Of a stretch of DNA of 64,000 bases, positions 57,543 through 64,000 are shown piece after piece. This stretch comes from Methylobacterium dankookense (GTDB lineage: Bacteria; Pseudomonadota; Alphaproteobacteria; Rhizobiales; Beijerinckiaceae), in assembly GCF_902141855.1 (NCBI RefSeq), contig NZ_CABFVH010000008.1:1-64000 (forward strand), written 5' to 3'. The notes below the pieces were generated by a model. That model was not told where the DNA came from. It saw only the letters and a program-made list of their open reading frames with translations, and made no database searches. The position numbers were made by a program, and so were the translations under genes. Within the stretch, counting starts at the first letter, position 1, and the number at the start of each line of letters is the position of its first letter.

Positions 57543-58970
57543 ATGTCGTCACCCGTCGTCACGCGCTTCGCGCCCTCGCCCACGGGCTACCTCCATATCG
57601 GGGGCGCCCGCACCGCGCTGTTCAACTGGCTCTACGCGCGCCATCACGGCGGGCGCATGCTGCTGCGCATCGAGGACACCGACCGCGAGCGCTCGACGCA
57701 AGGCGCGATCGACGCGATCATCGAGGGCATGCGCTGGCTCGGCCTCGACTGGGACGGCGATGTGATCTTCCAGTACGCCCGCGCCGAGCGCCACCGCCAG
57801 ATCGCCGAGAGCCTGCTGGCCTCGGGCAACGCCTACAAATGCTACGCGACGGCGGAGGAACTCGCCGAGATGCGCGAGCGCGCCCGCGCCGAGGGGCGTC
57901 CCTCCCGCTACGACGGGCGCTGGCGCGACCGCGACCCCGCCGAGGCGCCGGCCGGCACGCCCTACGTGATTCGGCTGCGCGCGCCGACCGAGGGCGAGAC
58001 CGTGGTGGAGGATGCGGTGCAGGGCCGCGTGACCTGGGCCAACCGCGACCTCGACGACCTCGTCCTGCTGCGCTCGGACGGCACGCCGACCTACATGCTG
58101 GCGGTCGTGGTGGACGACCACGACATGGGCGTCACCCAGATCATCCGCGGCGACGACCATCTCACCAACGCCGCGCGCCAGACCCAGATCTACCGCGCGC
58201 TCGGCTGGGACGTGCCGGCCATGGCCCACATCCCGCTCATCCACGGGGCGGACGGGGCCAAGCTGTCGAAGCGCCACGGCGCGCTCGGCGTCGATGCCTA
58301 TCGCGACCTCGGCTACCTGCCGGCGGCGCTCCGCAACTACCTCGTGCGCCTCGGCTGGAGCCATGGCGACCAGGAGGTCTTCTCCACCGACGAGATGGTG
58401 TCGGCCTTCGACCTGAAGGCGATCGGCCGCTCGCCCGCGCGATTCGACTTCGCCAAGCTGGAGAACCTCAACGGCCTCTACATCCGCGGCGCGGCGGATG
58501 CCGATCTGGTGGCCGGCATCGAGGCGATGCTGCCGAACGTGGGCGCGGCGCGCGGCCTCTCGGCGCCCCTCCCGGACGATCTGCGCGAGACCTTCATCGC
58601 GGCGATGCCGGGGCTGAAGGAGCGCGCCAAGACCCTGATCGAGCTCCTCGACAGCGCCTACTACCTCTACGCCGCCCGCCCCCTCGCCCTGGACGACAAG
58701 GCGAAGGGTCTTCTCGGGGACGAGGGCCGGGCGCGGCTCGCAGGCGTGCTGCCCGCGCTGGAGGCATTGCCGGACTGGAATGCGGCGGCGACCGAGGCGG
58801 CCGTGCGGAACTTCGCCGAGAGCAGCGGCGTGAAGCTCGGGCAGGTGGCTCAACCCTTGCGTGCAGCTCTGACCGGGCGCACAACTTCTCCGCCGCTCTT
58901 CGACGTGATGGCCGTGCTCGGGCGCGCGGAAAGCCTCGCGCGCCTGCGCGACCAGGCTGCGCGAAGCTGA
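57543..58970 (+). CDS. gltX: Glutamyl-tRNA synthetase
   Basis: The 475-residue class I synthetase has [20 protein letters not shown] (HIGH-type motif), [17 protein letters not shown] (the KMSKS-type motif), and the C-terminal anticodon-binding region. It charges glutamate onto tRNA and, with Asp/Glu-ADT amidation, probably supports glutaminyl-tRNA formation. The chosen ATG gives MSSPVVTRF. It is divergent from comEC and upstream of gltA, from which it is separated by about 200 bases. Confidence 0.95.
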   Translation: MSSPVVTRFAPSPTGYLHIGGARTALFNWLYARHHGGRMLLRIEDTDRERSTQGAIDAIIEGMRWLGLDWDGDVIFQYARAERHRQIAESLLASGNAYKCYATAEELAEMRERARAEGRPSRYDGRWRDRDPAEAPAGTPYVIRLRAPTEGETVVEDAVQGRVTWANRDLDDLVLLRSDGTPTYMLAVVVDDHDMGVTQIIRGDDHLTNAARQTQIYRALGWDVPAMAHIPLIHGADGAKLSKRHGALGVDAYRDLGYLPAALRNYLVRLGWSHGDQEVFSTDEMVSAFDLKAIGRSPARFDFAKLENLNGLYIRGAADADLVAGIEAMLPNVGAARGLSAPLPDDLRETFIAAMPGLKERAKTLIELLDSAYYLYAARPLALDDKAKGLLGDEGRARLAGVLPALEALPDWNAAATEAAVRNFAESSGVKLGQVAQPLRAALTGRTTSPPLFDVMAVLGRAESLARLRDQAARS

Positions 58971-59173
58971 CGCAGACCTGACATCGCGGCCCGGATTTCG
59001 CTTTGGCGGTAGGGGCGGCCAGGGGCCGCCCCGTTGAAGGCGCACCGTCGATCCGCTAACCCGATGGTCCTGTGAGCACCTGCAACATAAAGGCGGGGCT
59101 CGGGGCCCCGGCCGCCGGACGATGCGGCGCGAGGCCGGCACCGCATCCGTCTGCCAGGAAAGGTCCACGTCCC

Positions 59174-60463
59174 ATGAGCGGAACCAGCACCATCACCGTG
59201 GACGGGAAGCAGGTCGAGCTTCCGATCAAGAAGGGAACCATCGGTCCGGACGTCGTCGACATCGGCAAGCTCTATGCCCAGACCGGTGCCTTCACCTTCG
59301 ACCCGGGCTTCACCTCGACCGCCTCGTGCGAGTCGAAGATCACCTATATCGACGGCGACGAGGGCGTGCTGCTCTACCGCGGCTACCCGATCGAGCAGCT
59401 CGCCGAGAAGGGCGACTTCCTCGAGACCTGCTACCTGATGCTGTTCGGCGAGCTGCCGACCGCGGCGCAGAAGGCCGATTTCGACTACCGGGTCACGCGC
59501 CATACCATGGTGCACGACCAGATGAACCGCTTCTTCCAGGGCTTCCGCCGCGACGCCCATCCGATGGCGGTGATGGTGGCCTGCGTCGGTGCGCTCTCGG
59601 CCTTCTACCACGACTCGACCGACATCTCGGACGAGCAGCAGCGGATGATCGCCTCGATCCGTATGATCGCCAAGATGCCCACCCTCGCGGCGATGGCCTA
59701 CAAGTACTCGATCGGCCAGCCCTTCGTGTATCCGAAGAACGAGCTCGACTACACCTCGAACTTCCTGCGGATGTGTTTCGCGGTTCCGTGCGAGGAGTAC
59801 CAGATCAACCCGGTCTTCTCGCGTGCGCTCGACAAGATCTTCATCCTGCACGCCGATCACGAGCAGAACGCCTCGACCTCGACGGTGCGTCTGGCTGGCT
59901 CCTCCGGCGCCAACCCCTTCGCCTGCATCGCGGCCGGCATCGCCTGCCTGTGGGGCCCGGCCCATGGCGGCGCCAACGAGGCGGCGCTGAAGATGCTGAT
60001 GGAGATCGGCACCCCCGACCGCGTCGACGCCTACGTCGCCAAGGCGAAGGACAAGAACGATCCCTTCCGCCTGATGGGCTTCGGCCACCGGGTCTACAAG
60101 AACTATGACCCGCGCGCGCGCATCATGCAGACCACCACCCACGAGGTGCTGAAGGAACTCGGCAAGCAGGACGATCCGCTGCTCGAGGTCGCGGTGAAGC
60201 TCGAGGAGATCGCCCTCAAGGACGAGTACTTCATCGAGAAGAAGCTCTACCCGAACATCGATTTCTATTCGGGCATCACCCTCAAGGCGATGGGCTTCCC
60301 GACCGACATGTTCACGGTGCTGTTCGCGCTGGCCCGCACGGTCGGCTGGATCGCGCAGTGGGCCGAGATGATCGAGGATCCCTCGCAGAAGATCGGCCGC
60401 CCGCGCCAGCTCTATATCGGCTCCGACCGGCGCGACTACGTGCCGATCACCCAGCGCGGCTGA
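59174..60463 (+). CDS. gltA: Citrate synthase (type II)
   Basis: The 429-residue enzyme has [20 protein letters not shown] (catalytic His), [34 protein letters not shown] and the C-terminal [12 protein letters not shown]. It condenses acetyl-CoA and oxaloacetate to start the TCA cycle. The length and the allosteric-type N-terminal domain fit the Gram-negative hexameric form. A terminator hairpin follows the stop. Confidence 0.96.
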   Translation: MSGTSTITVDGKQVELPIKKGTIGPDVVDIGKLYAQTGAFTFDPGFTSTASCESKITYIDGDEGVLLYRGYPIEQLAEKGDFLETCYLMLFGELPTAAQKADFDYRVTRHTMVHDQMNRFFQGFRRDAHPMAVMVACVGALSAFYHDSTDISDEQQRMIASIRMIAKMPTLAAMAYKYSIGQPFVYPKNELDYTSNFLRMCFAVPCEEYQINPVFSRALDKIFILHADHEQNASTSTVRLAGSSGANPFACIAAGIACLWGPAHGGANEAALKMLMEIGTPDRVDAYVAKAKDKNDPFRLMGFGHRVYKNYDPRARIMQTTTHEVLKELGKQDDPLLEVAVKLEEIALKDEYFIEKKLYPNIDFYSGITLKAMGFPTDMFTVLFALARTVGWIAQWAEMIEDPSQKIGRPRQLYIGSDRRDYVPITQRG

Positions 60464-60490
60464 GGCGGCTTACGCCCCCTGGCCTGAACG

Positions 60491-60524
60491 GAAGGGGCCG
60501 CCCCGGATGCGGGGCGGCCCCTTC
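60491..60524 (+). terminator. Hairpin terminator after gltA
   Basis: GAAGGGGCCGCCCCG and CGGGGCGGCCCCTTC form a 15-base stem with a four-base loop (60491-60524). No T-run is present. It lies 28 bases after the gltA stop. Confidence 0.6.
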
Positions 60525-60585
60525 GCGTCGAACCCTTGAGGCGGCTCGCGCATTGATCCCCGTCGCAACGGAGGGTCACGCAGCC

Positions 60586-60678
60586 ATGGGTCTCGTCTTC
60601 GCCTTGCTTCTGATCGTGCCGCCGCTCGGGCTCGCCGCCTACGAGTTGCAACAGATGCGCGGGGTCCGTCCGCTCTGA
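60586..60678 (+). CDS. Small hydrophobic peptide (30 aa), possible membrane protein
   Basis: ATG at 60586 begins a 30-residue peptide with one hydrophobic segment (LVFALLLIVPPLGLAAYEL) and a short basic end. GGAGG lies 11 bases upstream. Nothing else supports it as a gene, and I recognise no family, but the ribosome-binding site and single membrane span are consistent with a real small protein. It lies between gltA and rpmG. Confidence 0.4.
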   Translation: MGLVFALLLIVPPLGLAAYELQQMRGVRPL

Positions 60679-60701
60679 CGGGGCGGCGGAATCGGACAAC
60701 G

Positions 60702-60731
60702 AAAAAGGCCGTCCCCTCGCGGGGACGACCT
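60702..60731 (-). terminator. Rho-independent terminator after rpmG
   Basis: On the minus strand AGGTCGTCCCC-GCGA-GGGGACGGCCT is followed by TTTTTC. It lies just past the rpmG stop and has a proper U-tract on that strand. Confidence 0.78.
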
Positions 60732-60763
60732 CGTCACGGCACCGGCGATGGCCGGGCGGCGGG

Positions 60764-60931
60764 TTACTTGATCTTGGCTTCCTTGAACTCGACATGCTTG
60801 CGCGCGACGGGGTCGTACTTGCGCATGCTGAGCTTCTCGGTCTGCGTGCGGGAGTTCTTCTTGGTGACGTAGAAGTAGCCCGTGTCGGCAGTGGAGATGA
60901 GCTTGATCTTGACGGTGACGGCCTTGGCCAT
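60764..60931 (-). CDS. rpmG: 50S ribosomal protein L33
   Basis: The 55-residue protein starts [20 protein letters not shown], then [20 protein letters not shown], and ends [11 protein letters not shown]. These are all L33 features of the Cys-less, zinc-independent kind. I chose the short ATG because that is the universal L33 N terminus. It is followed by a terminator on the same strand. Confidence 0.96.
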   Translation of the reverse strand: MAKAVTVKIKLISTADTGYFYVTKKNSRTQTEKLSMRKYDPVARKHVEFKEAKIK

Positions 60932-61093
60932 GTTGCGGCGCTCCAGAATCTCGCGGCATTCCGCGTGAGCGAAACGCAAGAACGAAAAGGGCCGGGCAGG
61001 CCCGGCCGAATACGGGCGCGTGAATGCCCGATCCGGCACAAAAGGTCAAGCGGGAACCGGTCCCGGAACCGGCCCACGGCCGGGCTGTAGCCC

Positions 61094-62020
61094 TTACAGA
61101 TCCTGATCTGACCGGATGCCGTCGAGGCTCTCGTCGAGGGTCCTGACGAGGCTGCGGGCGATGCCGACGAGGGCCGTGATCATCGGCGTCGAGGGCTCGC
61201 GCCGCGCCGCCACCAGGCCGATCGTGTGCTCCAGGTTCGGCGCGGTGATCGGGATCGCGCGCACGCCGTCCATGGGCCCCAGGGTGTCCACGAGGATCGC
61301 CGGCATCACGCTCGCCCAGCGCAGGGTGCGCACATGGGTCATCAGCACGATCATCGAGTTCGATTCGAGGGTCGCGGCGGGCTCGCCGCCGGCCGCGCGG
61401 ATCTGCTGGTCGATGATCCGCCGGTTCTGCATGTTGGGCGTGAGCAGGCAGAGCGGGATGCGCCCGACCTCGGCCCAGGTCACCGAGGCGCGGTCGTCGT
61501 AGGGGCCGCCGGCGGCCGTGAGCAGGGTGTAGCGCTCGCGGTAGAGCGGCACCGCGATGACGCGGCCGAGGGGCTCGTTGTCGAGATAGGTCAGGCCGGC
61601 ATCGGCCTCGAGGTTCTCGATCAGCGAGAAGATGTCGTGCGAGGTGGTCGATTCCACGGTGAGCCGCACCCCCGGATGCCGGGCGCGGTAGGGCGTCGTG
61701 AGGCTCGCCACCATGGGCAGCGCGGTCGGGATCGCGGCGATGCGCAGATGCCCGGTGAGGCCCTTGCGGAGCGCCGACACGTCCTCGTGCATGGCCCGCG
61801 CGTCGGCGACGATGCGGCGGGCCCATTCGAGCACGCGCTCGCCCTCTGGCGTGAAGCCCTGGAAGCGCGAGCCGCGCAGCACGAGCTGGACCCCGAAGCG
61901 GTTCTCCAGCTGCTTCACCCCGGCGGAGAGGGTCTGCTGGGTCACGCCGCAGGCTTCGGCCGCATGGCCGAAATGCTGCTCGCGGGCGAGCGCGAGCAGG
62001 AAGTCCAGCTTGTCGATCAC
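61094..62020 (-). CDS. LysR-family regulator downstream of formate dehydrogenase genes
   Basis: The 308-residue protein starts from a GTG: IDKLDFLLALAREQHFGHA, then VTQQTLSAGVKQLENRF, a standard LysR helix-turn-helix. An effector domain with TSHDIFSLIENLEADAGLTYLD follows. LysR genes beside soluble formate dehydrogenase operons are often called fdsR and control fds expression; here it lies after fdsD on the same strand, separated by a 26-base-pair hairpin. The effector is unknown. Sequence alone does not separate it from other LysR regulators. Confidence 0.8.
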   Translation of the reverse strand: MIDKLDFLLALAREQHFGHAAEACGVTQQTLSAGVKQLENRFGVQLVLRGSRFQGFTPEGERVLEWARRIVADARAMHEDVSALRKGLTGHLRIAAIPTALPMVASLTTPYRARHPGVRLTVESTTSHDIFSLIENLEADAGLTYLDNEPLGRVIAVPLYRERYTLLTAAGGPYDDRASVTWAEVGRIPLCLLTPNMQNRRIIDQQIRAAGGEPAATLESNSMIVLMTHVRTLRWASVMPAILVDTLGPMDGVRAIPITAPNLEHTIGLVAARREPSTPMITALVGIARSLVRTLDESLDGIRSDQDL

Positions 62021-62120
62021 GGGCGCATCCGGGCCGGCCAGGGCGCGGACGGCGCTTGGCGTGCCGGAAGGTAGGACGCGTGGCCGTCCCCCACAATCGG
62101 GGCCGGCGGCATGGCACGCC

Positions 62121-62179
62121 CCCGAAATGCGAGGACCGGCGGCCGGATCATCTCCGGTCGCCGGTCCTCGCATTTCGGG
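62121..62179. repeat. Large inverted repeat (26-bp stem) between fdsD and the LysR gene
   Basis: The arms at 62121-62146 and 62154-62179 are complementary over 26 bases with one mismatch (CCCGAAATGCGAGGACC outermost), separated by ATCATCT. It could terminate the fds operon, protect its mRNA, or block read-through into the LysR gene; it also sits near that gene's promoter. Confidence 0.85.
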
Positions 62180-62204
62180 TGGTGACGGCGCTGCCCGAGG
62201 GGCG

Positions 62205-62498
62205 TCAACCCGCGTCGCTGGCGCCTTCGCCGAGCTTGTGCGGATCGTGCGTGGCGGGCCGCACCGGCCCTTCCTCCGCGGCCTTGGGACCGCGGATCGC
62301 GCGCTGCACCAGGATATCGGCGCGATCGCCCATGTCGGGCAGGGCGGTGGAGAGCCGGTCCACCATCCGCGGCGTCCAGAAGGCGGTGATGTGCTTCTGG
62401 ACGCCCGCCACCGCCTCCTCCTCCGGGTAGGACCGGAAGAAGGTCGCGATCTGGTTGGCCATGCGGAGGAGCTTGTCCTCCTGGGTCATCACGCTCAT
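62205..62498 (-). CDS. fdsD: NAD-dependent formate dehydrogenase delta subunit
   Basis: The 97-residue protein starts MTQEDKLLRMANQIATFFRS, followed by AVAGVQKHITAFWTPRMVDRL, the FdsD/FdhD-delta pattern. It is the small subunit needed for assembly or activity of soluble molybdenum formate dehydrogenase. It lies four bases after the fdsA stop on the same strand. The C-terminal tail is polar and variable. The initiation codon is the ATG four residues before MTQEDK or that ATG itself. Confidence 0.88.
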   Translation of the reverse strand: MSVMTQEDKLLRMANQIATFFRSYPEEEAVAGVQKHITAFWTPRMVDRLSTALPDMGDRADILVQRAIRGPKAAEEGPVRPATHDPHKLGEGASDAG

Positions 62499-62502
62499 CG
62501 CC

Positions 62503-64000
62503 TCACTCCGCGGCGGCCTGGGCGATCCGGGTCAGGGAGAAGTCCTCTTCGTAGAACTTCGCCTGCCAATCGGAGGGCCGGTTGGTGCGCCGCACCTGCA
62601 CCGCCGTCACCTTGTACTCGGGGCAGTTCGTGGCCCAGTCCGAGTAGTCGGTGGTGATGACGTTGGCGCCGGTCTTGGCGTGGTGGAAGGTGGTGTAGAC
62701 CACGCCCGGCTGCATGCGCTCCGAGATCTTGGCCTTCAGCGCGATGTCGCCGGAGCGGCTCTCCAGGGCGACGAGGTCGCCGTCCACGATGCCGCGCAGC
62801 TCCGCGTCGAAGGGATGGATCTCCAGCACGTCCTCCTCGTGCCAGCGCGAATTGTGGGTGCGCCGGGTCTGCGCGCCGACATTGTACTGGGAGAGGATTC
62901 GGCCCGTGGTGAGGATGAGCGGGAACTTCGCCCCCGTGCGCTCCTCGGTCGCCACGAACTCGGTGATCATGAACCGGCCGAGACCGCGCACGAAGCGGTC
63001 CACGTGCATCATCGGTGTACCGAGCGGCGCCTTCTCGTTGCAGGGCCACTGCACCGAGCCGAGCTCCTCGAGCTTGGCGTAGGACACGCCGGTGAAGCTC
63101 GGGGTGAGCGCCGCGATCTCGTCCATGATCTCGGACGGGTGGCTGTAGTTCATCGGGTAGCCCAGCGCGTTGGAGAGGAGCACCGTGCCCTCCCAGTCGC
63201 CGTAGCCGCCCATCGGGGGCATGACCTTGCGCACGCGGCTGATGCGGCGCTCGGCATTGGTGAAGGTGCCGTCCTTCTCCAAGAACGAGGCGCCCGGCAG
63301 GAAGACGTGGGCGTATTTCGCGGTCTCGTTCAGGAACAGGTCCTGCACGACGATGCATTCCATCGCCTTGAGGCCCGACGTGACGTGGTGCGTGTCGGGA
63401 TCGGACTGCGCGATGTCCTCGCCCTGGATGTACATGCCCTTGAAGCTGCCATCGACGGCCTCGTCGAGCATGTTGGTGATGCGCAGGCCCGGCGCGTTGT
63501 CGAGCTTGGCGCCCCAGAGGGACTCGAAGCTCTCGCGGGTGGCGTCGTCGGCGACGTGGCGGTAGCCCGGCAGCTCGTGCGGGAACGAGCCCATGTCGCA
63601 GGAGCCCTGCACGTTGTTCTGGCCGCGCAGCGGGTTCACGCCCGCGCCCAGCATGCCGATATTGCCGGTGGCCATGGCGATGTTGGCCATGCCCATCACC
63701 ATGGTCGAGCCCTGGCTGTGCTCGGTGACGCCCAGACCGTAGTAGATGCCGGCCGCACCGCCCTTGGCGTAGAGCCGCGCCGCGCCGCGCACCTGCTCGG
63801 GATCGAGCCCGGTGAACTGCTGCTGGTTCTCCGGCGAGTGGCGCTCGTCGGCGATGAAGCGGGCCCAGGACTCGAACTCGGCGAGATCGCAGCGCTCGCG
63901 GACGTAGGCCTCGTCGATCAGCCCCTCGGTGACGATGACGTGCGCCAGCGAATTGATGAAGGCGACGTTGGAGCCGGGCTTCAGGGGCAGGTGATAGTCC
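62503..64000 (-). CDS. fdsA: NAD-dependent formate dehydrogenase alpha subunit, C-terminal half (partial)
   Basis: The last 498 residues are present and the frame is open to the window edge. It contains PGSNVAFINSLAHVIVTEG, AIYYGLGVTEHSQGSTMVMG-like and GAGVNPLRGQNNVQGSCDMG segments, then LLVFLPGASFLEKDGTFTNAERRISRVR-like and LTTGRILSQYNVGAQTRR near the C terminus. These belong to the molybdopterin-binding core of the FdsA/FdhA catalytic subunit, whose iron-sulfur N-terminal half lies outside. It oxidises formate to CO2 with NAD+ through FdsB and FdsG. It is the C1-oxidation gene that most supports a methylotroph. Confidence 0.93.
   Translation of the reverse strand, partial: DYHLPLKPGSNVAFINSLAHVIVTEGLIDEAYVRERCDLAEFESWARFIADERHSPENQQQFTGLDPEQVRGAARLYAKGGAAGIYYGLGVTEHSQGSTMVMGMANIAMATGNIGMLGAGVNPLRGQNNVQGSCDMGSFPHELPGYRHVADDATRESFESLWGAKLDNAPGLRITNMLDEAVDGSFKGMYIQGEDIAQSDPDTHHVTSGLKAMECIVVQDLFLNETAKYAHVFLPGASFLEKDGTFTNAERRISRVRKVMPPMGGYGDWEGTVLLSNALGYPMNYSHPSEIMDEIAALTPSFTGVSYAKLEELGSVQWPCNEKAPLGTPMMHVDRFVRGLGRFMITEFVATEERTGAKFPLILTTGRILSQYNVGAQTRRTHNSRWHEEDVLEIHPFDAELRGIVDGDLVALESRSGDIALKAKISERMQPGVVYTTFHHAKTGANVITTDYSDWATNCPEYKVTAVQVRRTNRPSDWQAKFYEEDFSLTRIAQAAAE

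Overview
The window reads as chromosomal DNA of a high-GC alphaproteobacterium of the order Hyphomicrobiales, most likely Methylobacterium or a close relative. That placement is inferred from gene content: soluble NAD-linked formate dehydrogenase (fdsA/fdsD), a CbbR/QscR-type regulator divergent from fbp-prk-rpe-cbbY, a soluble PQQ-type sugar dehydrogenase with a cytochrome c partner, TadE/TadG pilus genes, a LexA gene with a GTTC-N7-GTTC operator, and rhizobial-type intergenic palindromes. Genes are dense, often sharing 1-11 bases (GTGA, ATGA or TGATG junctions). No gene-free stretch exceeds about 300 bases. I saw no rRNA, tRNA, CRISPR array or riboswitch.

Layout. 1-1.7 kb is a low-GC accessory patch: the tail of an IS5-type transposase, a broken toxin/immunity remnant, and an intact-looking RNase A-like toxin with its immunity gene. 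1.9-5.7 kb holds an SDR oxidoreductase, an L,D-transpeptidase, Dps and MutT. 5.7-12.8 kb holds a SIMPL-domain protein, argJ, a degenerate receiver, a TetR regulator, a patatin lipoprotein, an FAD oxidoreductase and the CbbR/QscR regulator. 12.9-16.5 kb is the Calvin-cycle-like operon fbp-prk-rpe-cbbY with no RuBisCO gene in view. 16.6-17.7 kb is a two-gene nuclease cassette (RusA-like plus a restriction-fold/HEPN-like protein). 18-20.3 kb carries yebC and the ureide genes allA and allE, the latter two bracketed by palindromic mosaic repeats.

20.4-25.1 kb is the most unusual part: a hybrid sensor histidine kinase continues in frame into a C4-dicarboxylate transporter (DctA) that lacks its first ~70 residues, beside an HD-GYP response regulator. 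25-28 kb has three Tad-type pilus genes; 28-29.6 kb the sugar dehydrogenase and cytochrome c; 29.7-35.8 kb cell-surface or polysaccharide-type genes; 35.8-40.8 kb a lipoprotein, an S10 peptidase with a repeat inside its 5' end, holC, and the DUF350-DUF1190-glutathionylspermidine-synthase-like trio. 40.8-44.5 kb has pyrG, secG, an NTF2-like protein and tpiA.

44.6-55.1 kb is a long + strand run: a PpiD-like folding factor, trpE, a chemoreceptor gene broken by an in-frame amber codon, trpG, trpD, trpC, moaC, moeA and lexA. comEC, gltX, gltA and rpmG follow. The window ends with a LysR regulator, fdsD and the 3' half of fdsA. The C1-related genes (prk as a possible RuBP signal source, the CbbR/QscR regulator, formate dehydrogenase) fit a serine-cycle methylotroph, but that physiological reading is inference.
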